This document shows, piece by piece, positions 1 through 5,331 of a stretch of DNA of 5,331 nucleotides. The notes under the pieces are model-generated. The model was given only the letters and a program-made list of their open reading frames with translations, made no database searches and was not told the origin of the DNA. The first letter of the stretch is position 1. Each line of letters begins with the position of its first letter. Source of the DNA: an uncultured Sutterella sp. (lineage in GTDB: Bacteria > Pseudomonadota > Gammaproteobacteria > Burkholderiales > Burkholderiaceae_F); the NCBI GenBank assembly GCA_900764215.1, contig CAAFNI010000487.1, positions 1-5,331 on the forward strand, in the 5' to 3' direction. The translations under genes were made by a program, and so were the position numbers.

Positions 1-1
1 C

Positions 2-1000
2 CCGAAAGCCCTGCATGCCTGGCTTACGTCGAAGCTGCGGGCGGAAAGAACCGTCCATTTCTTTCTCGACGAAATCCAAAACGTTTCGGATTTCCGGCGC
101 GTCATCGACAGCCTCTGCGTTCGCGACAATGTCGACATCTATCTGACCGGGTCAAGCAACACGATGCCGGCCTCGGATCTCGCCGCGCCGCAGGGCGGGC
201 GTCATGTCGAAATCAGGATGCTCCCGATGTCCTTCGGCGAGTTTGTTGAAGGCACTCGCGCCCAAGGATCGCTCAGCGAAAGCTTTCGCCGATATCTGGA
301 AGTCGGCGCCTTTCCTTATGCGCTTTCCCTTCCCGATGCCGAGGCGGTGAGCATTTATGAGGAAGGCCTCTTCAGCACCATCCTGCTCAAGGATTTGGCG
401 ATGCGGACGAAGCTTTCGGACGCTTCGCTCCTTTTCGGCATTTGTCGCTTTCTCTTTGAGAATGTCGGAAGTCTTGTTGCGCCCAAACGCATTGCGGACC
501 ACCTGAGCGCACAGGGCAGAAAGTGCGACGTGAAAACCGTCGGCAAGTATCTCAACGCGTTGAGGGACTGCTTTGTGTTTCATGAAGCGAGGCGCTTCGA
601 CATTCACGCCAAGGCAGAGCTGGCCCGTTTTGCAAAATACTATCCGGTTGACCTCGGGCTTCGTCGAGCGGTGCTCGGCAGCAAGCCGATGGATGTTGGG
701 GACGCGCTCGAGAACGTGGTCTATCTCGAATTGGTGCGCCGCGGGTTTGAAGTCTACGTCGGGCGCGTCGATCATTCGGAAGTGGATTTCGTTGCCAAAT
801 CGGCTGAGGGCTACCAATACATCCAGGTATCGGCAACCGTGCGGGATCCCGACACCCAGGCACGGGAATTGAGGCCCTTGCAAAGCATCAAGGACCATTA
901 TCCGAAACTCCTGCTCACTCTCGACGACGACCCGGACATGGATCACGAAGGCATCCGGCAGTGCAATGCGTTGGAATGGTTGCTGACACGAAAGCCGTGA
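2..1000 (+). CDS. AAA_14/DUF4143-type ATP-binding protein, 5'-truncated by window edge
   Basis: Frame 2 is open from the first bases to the TGA at 998-1000, giving 332 visible residues. A downstream ATG at 164 exists, but the reading frame upstream of it carries conserved family sequence, so the gene begins outside the window. Visible residues 18-25 (VHFFLDEI) are a Walker B strand with the DE pair, and residues 46-53 (IYLTGSSN) are the sensor-1 strand. GGRHVEIRMLPMSFGEF (65-81) is the signature that follows in this family. The C-terminal part, about 120-280, resembles DUF4143, with a PD-(D/E)XK-like core: E238 in ALENVVYLEL, then SEVDF (259-263) and YIQVS (273-277), where Gln takes the place often held by Lys. 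The Walker A loop and probably some 50-70 N-terminal residues are missing to the left. Such proteins are common, often horizontally mobile, and their cellular role is mostly unknown; some behave like toxin-antitoxin or DNA-associated ATPases. Base composition is lower than nearby genes (29 of 60 G+C at 421-480, against 41 of 60 at 1381-1440), consistent with acquisition. The gene is convergent with the amidohydrolase, with a 190-bp gap. Confidence 0.88.
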   Translation, partial: PKALHAWLTSKLRAERTVHFFLDEIQNVSDFRRVIDSLCVRDNVDIYLTGSSNTMPASDLAAPQGGRHVEIRMLPMSFGEFVEGTRAQGSLSESFRRYLEVGAFPYALSLPDAEAVSIYEEGLFSTILLKDLAMRTKLSDASLLFGICRFLFENVGSLVAPKRIADHLSAQGRKCDVKTVGKYLNALRDCFVFHEARRFDIHAKAELARFAKYYPVDLGLRRAVLGSKPMDVGDALENVVYLELVRRGFEVYVGRVDHSEVDFVAKSAEGYQYIQVSATVRDPDTQARELRPLQSIKDHYPKLLLTLDDDPDMDHEGIRQCNALEWLLTRKP

Positions 1001-1005
1001 GGCTG

Positions 1006-1020
1006 GCCGGCAATGCCGGC
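1006..1020 (+). terminator. Weak hairpin just after the ATPase stop
   Basis: GCCGGC, AAT, GCCGGC forms a 6-bp GC-only stem with a 3-base loop, 5 bases after the ATPase stop codon. No T-run follows on the plus strand, so it is at best a 3'-end stabiliser or a rho-assisted stop. It could also be chance in GC-rich DNA. Confidence 0.25.
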
Positions 1021-1116
1021 GCGCACTGTGCGGTTTCGGAGGAAGATCGCCTTCTTCCGGCTGTTCTCCCTTTGGGTTGCTTCGCCCTTGGCGCAGCGGG
1101 GCGGCGCTTATGCCCG

Positions 1117-1151
1117 AAAACAAAAGCCCTGCGGGCAGAAGCCCGCGGGGC
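1117..1151 (-). terminator. Intrinsic terminator of the transporter-amidohydrolase unit
   Basis: Read on the minus strand, GCCC-C-GCGGGC pairs with GCCCGC-A-GGGC across a TTCT loop (4 bp plus 6 bp separated by one C/A mismatch). TTTTGTTTT follows immediately. It starts 39 bases after the amidohydrolase stop codon. Stem, tetraloop and T-run are all as expected for rho-independent termination. On the plus strand there is no T-run after the stem, so it is directional and should not serve the convergent ATPase gene. Confidence 0.88.
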
Positions 1152-1190
1152 AATAAGTGGAGGGCGACAAGGACAAGCCTTGCGGCCGGA

Positions 1191-2366
1191 TTACTTGAGT
1201 TCGACGCCGAGGAAGTCGAGCGCGGTCTGAACATGCAGCGCCGCACCCTTGACGAGGACGGATTCGTCGACGGTGTAGCAGCCGTGGTGCTGAGGCCAGA
1301 CGGCGCCGCAGGCTTCGTTTCTCACGCCGAGCAGCACCATGGCGCCGGGCACCTTTTCCTGATAGTAGGCGAAGTCTTCGCCGCCGAGCTGAAGCGCGGA
1401 CTCGATGACGCCGTTTTCGCCGAAGATCTTGCCCGCGGCCCCCGTAACGACGTCGATCATGTCCGGATCGTTGACGGTGACGGGCACCATGCACAGGTAT
1501 TCGACCTCGGCCGTGCCGCGCATGGCTTCGGCCGTGCTCTTGGCGATGCGGGTGATCTGCTCTTCAAACCGGTCGCGCACGGCGGGGCTGAAGGTGCGGG
1601 TGGTGCCTTCGAGCTCGGCGGTGCCTGCCACGACGTTGAAGCGCGTGCCCGAATGGAACTTGCCTACCGTGACGACGGCCGTGTCGCCCGGATAGGTTTC
1701 GCGCGAGACGATGGACTGCAGGTTCTGCACGATGGCGGCGCCCATGAGGAGCGCGTCGGCGCCGAGCTGCGGCTGGGCGCCGTGAGTGGACTTGCCCTTG
1801 ACGTGAATCTTGAAGGAGTCGCCCGAGGCCATCATCGGGCCCTTGCGCAGCGCGACGGTGCCCGCCGGATAGTCGGACCAGACGTGCATGCCGAAGCAGG
1901 CGTCGACGCCTTCGAGGGCGCCCTCTTCAATCATGGCGCGCGCACCGACGCCGAGCTCTTCGGCCGGCTGGAAGGCAAAGACGATCGTGCCCTTGAGCTG
2001 ATCCTTGATCTCGTTGATCATCATCGCGGCCGTCAGGAGCATCGAAATGTGGCAGTCGTGGCCGCAGGCGTGCATGACGCCCGGGACTTCGCTCGCAAAG
2101 GGAAGCTTCGTTTCCTCGTTGACGGAAAGCGCGTCGATGTCGCCGCGAAGGAGGATCGTGCGGCCGGGCTGAGCGCCCTCAATGCGGGCGAGCGTGCCCG
2201 TGCCGAGGCCGCAGGGGCGCCATTCGATGCCGGCGCGGTCAAGTTCGGCGCGGATGCGCTCCGCGGTCTTCACTTCCTTCGTGCTTTCTTCCGGATGCTG
2301 GTGGAACCAGCGGCGCATTTCGATCTGGTACCCGTTCCAGCGGGTCATGAGTTCCTGAAGTGTCAT
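1191..2366 (-). CDS. M20-family amidohydrolase (N-acyl-amino acid/hippurate hydrolase type)
   Basis: This 391-residue cytoplasmic metallo-amidohydrolase is expected to hydrolyse an N-acyl-amino acid or similar amide to a free amino acid and an acid. Motifs in order: RGDIDAL (74-80), HACGHD (99-104), FQPAEE (132-137), GMHVW (159-163), THGAQPQLGADAL (194-206, dimerisation/lid domain) and GGEDFAYY (328-335), with H361 near the C-terminus. The predicted metal ligands C101, H103, E137, H161 and H361 are all present, with spacing matching the amidohydrolase subfamily that includes plant IAA-amino acid hydrolases. The catalytic base is probably E136. Length is typical, and no signal peptide or membrane segment is seen. 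The ATG at 2366 is chosen because AGGA lies 9 bases upstream and the protein then begins at the usual place. A TTG at 2435 would add 23 residues encoded by a hairpin and has no ribosome site. It follows the transporter gene by 87 bases. The exact substrate cannot be read from sequence; hippurate, other acyl-amino acids or acyl-diaminopimelate-like amides are possible. Confidence 0.93.
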   Translation of the reverse strand: MTLQELMTRWNGYQIEMRRWFHQHPEESTKEVKTAERIRAELDRAGIEWRPCGLGTGTLARIEGAQPGRTILLRGDIDALSVNEETKLPFASEVPGVMHACGHDCHISMLLTAAMMINEIKDQLKGTIVFAFQPAEELGVGARAMIEEGALEGVDACFGMHVWSDYPAGTVALRKGPMMASGDSFKIHVKGKSTHGAQPQLGADALLMGAAIVQNLQSIVSRETYPGDTAVVTVGKFHSGTRFNVVAGTAELEGTTRTFSPAVRDRFEEQITRIAKSTAEAMRGTAEVEYLCMVPVTVNDPDMIDVVTGAAGKIFGENGVIESALQLGGEDFAYYQEKVPGAMVLLGVRNEACGAVWPQHHGCYTVDESVLVKGAALHVQTALDFLGVELK

Positions 2367-2373
2367 TTTGAAT

Positions 2374-2410
2374 GGTCCTGTGAAAAAGCCTTCAGGCGCA
2401 GGTCCTGTGA
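2374..2410. repeat. 10-bp direct repeat GGTCCTGTGA (2374-2383 and 2401-2410)
   Basis: Two identical 10-base copies on the plus strand, 27 bases apart start to start. On the minus strand the promoter-distal copy contains the amidohydrolase AGGA ribosome site. The other copy forms the loop and inner 3' arm of the intercistronic hairpin. Confidence 0.8.
2376..2379 (-). promoter_or_regulatory. Ribosome binding site fixing the amidohydrolase start
   Basis: AGGA on the minus strand, 9 bases before the ATG at 2366. It sits inside one copy of a 10-base repeat (TCACAGGACC on the minus strand), so the same sequence also occurs in the upstream hairpin. Confidence 0.7.
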
Positions 2411-2427
2411 GGACGGGCTGCGCCTGA
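2383..2427 (-). terminator. Intercistronic hairpin with T-run: likely attenuator
   Basis: Minus strand: TCAGGCGCAG (2427-2418) pairs perfectly with CTGCGCCTGA (2401-2392). An inner GTCC/GGAC stem (2414-2411 with 2405-2402) closes a 5-base TCACA loop, leaving a CCC bulge. After the stem come AGGC and then TTTTT (2387-2383). This is terminator-like, although the T-run is short and starts 4 bases after the stem. It lies after the transporter stop and before the amidohydrolase ribosome site, so it would give partial read-through and less amidohydrolase than transporter mRNA, or act as an mRNA processing/stability element. Confidence 0.6.
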
Positions 2428-2453
2428 TCGGGCAAAAGATGCGTATTCGGATA

Positions 2454-3656
2454 TTAGAACAGTTTGACGAAGATGCCGGCGAGAATGACGGACGTGATCG
2501 TCACCGTCACGAAGCCGCCCACGATCATCGGCGGGAAGAGGCGGCTCATGAGGAAGTCGACTTCGGCCTTGTCGGCGCCTTCCTCCTGGCAGATGCGTTC
2601 GGTCATGATCGCGTCAAACGGGAAGCCGTAAAGCGCCGTGAGGCAGCTCGCAAAGGCGAGATAGGGCGACATTTTGAGAATCCGTCCGACGATGGCCGCC
2701 ATGACCGCCATGCCGATCACGCCGATGACGATGAGAAGAAGCATCGGACCGATGAGGCCGGCCATCATCTCGGGGTTGCTGTCGCCCAAGCCGCTGTAGA
2801 CGAACATGATGAGCGCGAGGAAGAGGAAGTCCTTCGAGCCGGTGTGCGAGAGCACGCTCGGTTCAAGGAAGCCCAGGCGGCAGAAGACGACGCCGCAGAC
2901 GAGGGCCCAGATGGCGCCGTTGACCGGCGTCACGGCGCCGAGCGCGAAGGCGACCCAGGCGACGAGCGCAACCTTGAGGAGCACGAAGTACGGGGTGTTC
3001 CATGCCTTGGGCGTGGCGAGCACGCCCTGCTTGGATTCGTTGCCGGGCATCGCGAGCGCTTCGGCCATCACCTTGCGCGCGTCCTGTCCCTTGTCTTCGA
3101 CCGCGCCCGAGCGGAAGGCGGCGAGCTGGCGGCGTGCTTCAAGCTTGAGGCAGATGGACGTGAGCGGGTAGCCCGCGAACCCCTGAACGCAGTACATGAC
3201 GACCGCGAAGACGGCTGCGGCGGCAAGCCCCGCCTCAAGCGCGGCCTTCTGCATCATCGTGGTGGCGACGATGCCGCCCGCGAGCGGCGGGATGCCGGCG
3301 ATGACGAGGGTGCGGTCCATGAGCATCGGCCCCACGAACCAGCACATGCCTGTGAGGCCGGCAAGGCCGGCGAGACAGACGACCACGGTCTTCCACTGCT
3401 GCAGCAGGCGCTCGAGGCTGAAGAGCGTGCCCATGTGGGTGATGAGCAGGAAGATGGCGACGGAGGAGCCGATCGGAAGGAGCTTCGAATCCGCCACGAG
3501 CGTCTTCGGGAGGAAGGTCCAGAAGGCGATGAGGATCAGCACGGCGGAGATGAAGACCGAGGGGATCCAGCCCTTTGTGAGCTTGGAGAGTACCTCGCCG
3601 AGCAGGATGATGACGAGGCAGGCCGCGAAGGCCGAGACGAAGTTGTACATGATCAT
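2454..3656 (-). CDS. Polytopic inner-membrane transporter, probably feeding the amidohydrolase
   Basis: The 400-residue protein is dominated by hydrophobic helices. I see roughly 11-12 membrane segments, near 4-20, 31-49, 59-78, 89-109, 117-135, 144-164, 223-243, 244-260, 274-290, 298-324, 330-346 and 374-396. A polar, probably cytoplasmic loop (about 170-220) divides it into two halves. Each half has a Gly/Pro-broken segment with a following polar helix: GIPPLAGGIVATTMMQKA (121-138) and ALYGFPFDAIMTERICQEE (341-359). This hints at a two-fold repeat with re-entrant substrate-binding hairpins, as in some ion-coupled carboxylate or amino acid carriers such as GltS-like families. I do not recognise the exact family. 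The ATG at 3656 is chosen because AAGGA lies 8 bases upstream and the protein then starts directly before the first membrane helix. The frame stays open to 3947, but those 97 extra residues are low-complexity Ala/Arg/Pro-rich sequence with no membrane features. It is the first gene of a unit with the M20 amidohydrolase, suggesting uptake of that enzyme's substrate or export of a product. Confidence 0.85.
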   Translation of the reverse strand: MIMYNFVSAFAACLVIILLGEVLSKLTKGWIPSVFISAVLILIAFWTFLPKTLVADSKLLPIGSSVAIFLLITHMGTLFSLERLLQQWKTVVVCLAGLAGLTGMCWFVGPMLMDRTLVIAGIPPLAGGIVATTMMQKAALEAGLAAAAVFAVVMYCVQGFAGYPLTSICLKLEARRQLAAFRSGAVEDKGQDARKVMAEALAMPGNESKQGVLATPKAWNTPYFVLLKVALVAWVAFALGAVTPVNGAIWALVCGVVFCRLGFLEPSVLSHTGSKDFLFLALIMFVYSGLGDSNPEMMAGLIGPMLLLIVIGVIGMAVMAAIVGRILKMSPYLAFASCLTALYGFPFDAIMTERICQEEGADKAEVDFLMSRLFPPMIVGGFVTVTITSVILAGIFVKLF

Positions 3657-3664
3657 GGGAAACG

Positions 3665-3669
3665 TCCTT
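3665..3669 (-). promoter_or_regulatory. Ribosome binding site fixing the transporter start
   Basis: AAGGA on the minus strand, 8 bases before the ATG at 3656. A second in-frame ATG two codons later (3650) would be 14 bases away, which is less favourable. Confidence 0.7.
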
Positions 3670-3693
3670 GACGCGCGGTTGTTGGAGTCTGAG

Positions 3694-3725
3694 GCCGGCG
3701 CTTTTTCGGGGGATGAGGCGCCGGC
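3694..3725. repeat. 8-bp inverted repeat in the transporter leader
   Basis: GCCGGCGC (3694-3701) and GCGCCGGC (3718-3725) are perfect inverted copies around a 16-base spacer containing TTTTT. In the minus-strand leader they could form a hairpin ending about 37 bases before the transporter ATG. No T-run follows the stem in either direction, so this is not an intrinsic terminator. Confidence 0.4.
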
Positions 3726-3835
3726 GGCGCGTTCATCAATTGCATTCTGATACGGCCAGGGCGCCGCGGACGATCCCGGCGCGGCGAAGACGCGATGAAT
3801 TTCACCATTTCTTGATGCCGCAGAGAGGACTTCGG

Positions 3836-3857
3836 GCGTTTGTCTTAGGGCAAACGC
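3836..3857. promoter_or_regulatory. Palindrome GCGTTTG-N8-CAAACGC, possible operator
   Basis: Perfect 7-bp inverted repeat (3836-3842 and 3851-3857). The spacer allows one more C-G and one T-G pair around a TTAG loop. It sits mid-way in the divergent region, 111 bases before the plus-strand start and 180 bases before the transporter start. No T-run follows on either strand, so a dimeric regulator site is likelier than a terminator. No adjacent regulator gene is visible. Confidence 0.4.
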
Positions 3858-3956
3858 AGTAGGCGGCTTCAGAACGCCGGCGGCGCGAAATGAGGGCTTC
3901 GCTCCCAATGCGACGGACAATTCGCGTACCATTGCACGACTGAACACACATTTGCC

Positions 3957-3963
3957 GGAAGGA
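3957..3963 (+). promoter_or_regulatory. Ribosome binding site of the 3969 gene
   Basis: GGAAGGA, 5 bases before the ATG at 3969. It supports this frame and start over the overlapping plus frame beginning at 3952. Confidence 0.75.
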
Positions 3964-3968
3964 TTCTC

Positions 3969-5295
3969 ATGTCAAGCGAAGAAAAGGTGGCGAAGACGCC
4001 TCAGGATCAGCTCCTCTTCAATTGGTTTTTCAATTCGGAACGCCCTTATCTGGACACCTATCTCAAGACTGCAGCCCAGCTCGGCATTGCAAAGGAAGAG
4101 GCTGAGAGGCTCCTTGACGATTGGGAGGCGAAGGGCTGGATGCGCCGGGGTGTCGATTGGTATGATGAGCCCCTTGTCAACGTCACGGAAAACCTTTTTC
4201 TGGCCTTTGCCGAACGCTATACGATCGAGCAGATTCGGGAGGAGGCCGGCCGCCGCAACACCAAGCGGTTCCTCACGATCAACGGCGAGGAGATCGAGAC
4301 CCAAACGCTCGTCGACATTCTCTGCGCCTACATCACCGTCAAGAACGGCCGACCCGACGAGGATATGCTCACGTCGCTCCAGGACAAGGTGGACGGCTAT
4401 TCGGGACACGGCTTTGTCAAGGCGTTTGCCCCGCTGCTCAAGGTTTGGGCCAAGGATCCGGATTATCAGATCATGTTCTGGATACTGTCCGAGCGGGTGC
4501 TCGAACGCTGGGTTCATGACGAGACGGACACGTGGTTCAGCTTGAACGAGTGCAGGCGCTTTTTCATCGACCTCCCGCCCGAGAAGATCGACATGCTCAA
4601 GGCCTGCGCCTCGGACGCGGCGGGCCTCAGGCTTTATGCGCTCAGAAACGAATTCTGGCTCTCGCCCGATCCCTGGACCTATGTCGACACGATGCCCGAG
4701 GAGGATTGGCCGTACACGGTGCTTCTTGCGGCGCGCGCGCTCGTCCTGGAAAAGAATCCGTCCTACGCCTTGAGGCTGGCGAACATGGCCCTGGAGGAGA
4801 CGTGTGAAACCCTGGGCCTGCCGGAATTCACCTCGAACTGGTTTTACGGGCTCATTCTCTATGCCAACCGCGATTCGGCGCTGGTGCTCGATGCCATGCG
4901 CACGATCGTCAGGAGAGAACTCTCCGACGAGAGCAGGCTTCCGCTCTACATCTGGTGCTGGTTCGCCCTGGAGATGGACGTGTGTTTGTTGTTGGAGAAG
5001 GCCGAGAAGCAGTTCGACTGCCAATGGTTTTACCCGGAGGTCCGCTCGCTCATGGCGATGACGCTCTTCAACCGCGGCATTCACGACCATCCGTGGGTGA
5101 TGGAACTCAAGAGCCTTTGTGACGAGGGGACGCTCCCGGGGCTCCTCGGCTTTGAGGCGCTCCATCTGCTCAAGCCCGATTCGGACGAATACAAGGCCCG
5201 GGCGAAGGCCTACGGCTTTCCGGGACTGCTGCCCGAGAACGCACCGGAGATGCCCGCCTGGGAGCGGATGCTCGACCGTTGGATCAATGCGGAGA
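3969..5295 (+). CDS. Unrecognised helical protein with winged-helix-like N-terminus, 3'-truncated
   Basis: The frame from the ATG at 3969 (MSSEEKVAKTPQDQ) is open for 442 codons to 5294 and has no stop, because genomic sequence ends at about 5295 in adapter. It is chosen over the overlapping plus and minus frames because it has GGAAGGA 5 bases upstream, normal amino-acid composition, and third positions dominated by G/C. Residues about 26-62 look like a winged-helix or helix-turn-helix unit ending DDWEAKGWMRRG. The remainder is rich in amphipathic helices, many Trp/Tyr and Leu/Ala; helix pairs at about 245-405 recall TPR-like or other helical-repeat scaffolds. No enzyme motif, signal peptide or membrane segment is visible. 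A speculative reading is that this is the N-terminal accessory region of a longer protein, for example a large helicase whose catalytic domains lie beyond the contig, but nothing here proves it. It is divergent from the transporter, and no functional tie is evident. Confidence 0.85.
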
Positions 5296-5331
5296 CTGTC
5301 TCTTATACACATCTCCGAGCCCACGAGACTC
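5296..5331 (+). other. Illumina Nextera (Tn5 mosaic end) adapter contamination
   Basis: CTGTCTCTTATACACATCT (5296-5314) is the 19-base Tn5 mosaic end as found in Nextera libraries. It is followed by CCGAGCCCACGAGAC (5315-5329), the transposase read-2 adapter. The last two bases, TC, would be the start of an index. This is untrimmed library sequence at a contig end, not biology. Confidence 0.98.

Larger units (their letters stand above)
3657..3968. other. Divergent intergenic region, 312 bp
   Basis: This region separates the minus-strand transporter from the plus-strand unknown gene and must hold the promoters of both. It contains the two ribosome sites at its ends, an 8-bp inverted repeat (3694-3725) and a 7-bp or longer inverted repeat (3836-3857). 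I could not find a -35/-10 pair with good matches and 16-18 base spacing on either strand; TACCAT at 3927-3932 is the best lone -10-like hexamer for the plus gene. The minus frame is open throughout most of it, but its translation looks non-coding. No tRNA or recognisable small RNA was seen. Confidence 0.6.

Noticed and set aside
152..1246. Minus-strand frame of 364 codons opposite the ATPase
   Set aside because: The plus strand carries recognisable Walker B, sensor and DUF4143 motifs. The antisense product has no family features and overlaps the amidohydrolase end and the terminator.
2367..2435. 23-residue N-terminal extension of the amidohydrolase from a TTG codon
   Set aside because: It is encoded by the intercistronic hairpin and repeat, has no ribosome site, and exceeds the family's usual start.
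3657..3947. 97-residue N-terminal extension of the transporter
   Set aside because: The extension is low-complexity and lacks membrane segments, and a good ribosome site precedes the ATG at 3656, which directly leads into the first helix.
3952..4545. Plus-strand frame of 197 codons overlapping the unknown gene
   Set aside because: Ser/Arg-rich composition and no suitably placed ribosome site. GGAAGGA at 3957-3963 serves the ATG at 3969 in another frame.
1..5295. CRISPR array, tRNA, rRNA, insertion sequence ends
   Set aside because: I saw no regularly spaced repeats, cloverleaf-like segments, rRNA signatures or transposase genes. The only transposon-like end is the library adapter.
3972..5324. 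Minus-strand frame of 450 codons starting MGSEMCIRDS
   Set aside because: It starts with GTG inside the Nextera adapter, its first ten residues are adapter-encoded, and the rest is antisense to the better-supported 3969 gene.

Overview
The window looks like a contig end from a GC-rich, SD-using bacterium. A Sutterellaceae-like gut betaproteobacterium (Sutterella/Parasutterella type) would fit the gene content and style, but that is an inference from general resemblance and no marker gene is present. The last 36 bases are not genomic: from 5296 they match the Illumina Nextera (Tn5 mosaic end) adapter, so biological sequence ends at about 5295.

Layout. (1) 2-1000, plus: 3'-terminal part of an AAA_14/DUF4143-type ATPase, cut by the left window edge before its Walker A motif. 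It is visibly less GC-rich than its neighbours. (2) 1001-1190: short convergent gap holding a strong minus-strand intrinsic terminator (1117-1151). (3) 3656-1191, minus: a two-gene unit, first a polytopic membrane transporter of about 400 residues (3656-2454), then an M20-family amidohydrolase of 391 residues (2366-1191) with all expected metal ligands. Between them lie a 14-bp interrupted hairpin with a T-run and a 10-bp direct repeat that duplicates the amidohydrolase Shine-Dalgarno region, which looks like an attenuator or translation switch. (4) 3657-3968: a 312-bp divergent intergenic region with two inverted repeats and no convincing promoter. (5) 3969-5295, plus: a long open frame with a good Shine-Dalgarno site that runs off the contig. 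It encodes an unrecognised alpha-helical protein with a winged-helix-like N-terminus and no stop codon in the window.

Working together: the transporter and amidohydrolase probably form an import-and-hydrolyse unit for an N-acyl or amide-linked amino acid or a related amide, ending at the 1117-1151 terminator. The ATPase and the plus-strand unknown gene are transcribed separately and have no evident link to that unit. The main caution is that any protein predicted across 5296-5331, including one beginning MGSEMCIRDS on the minus strand, is an adapter artefact.
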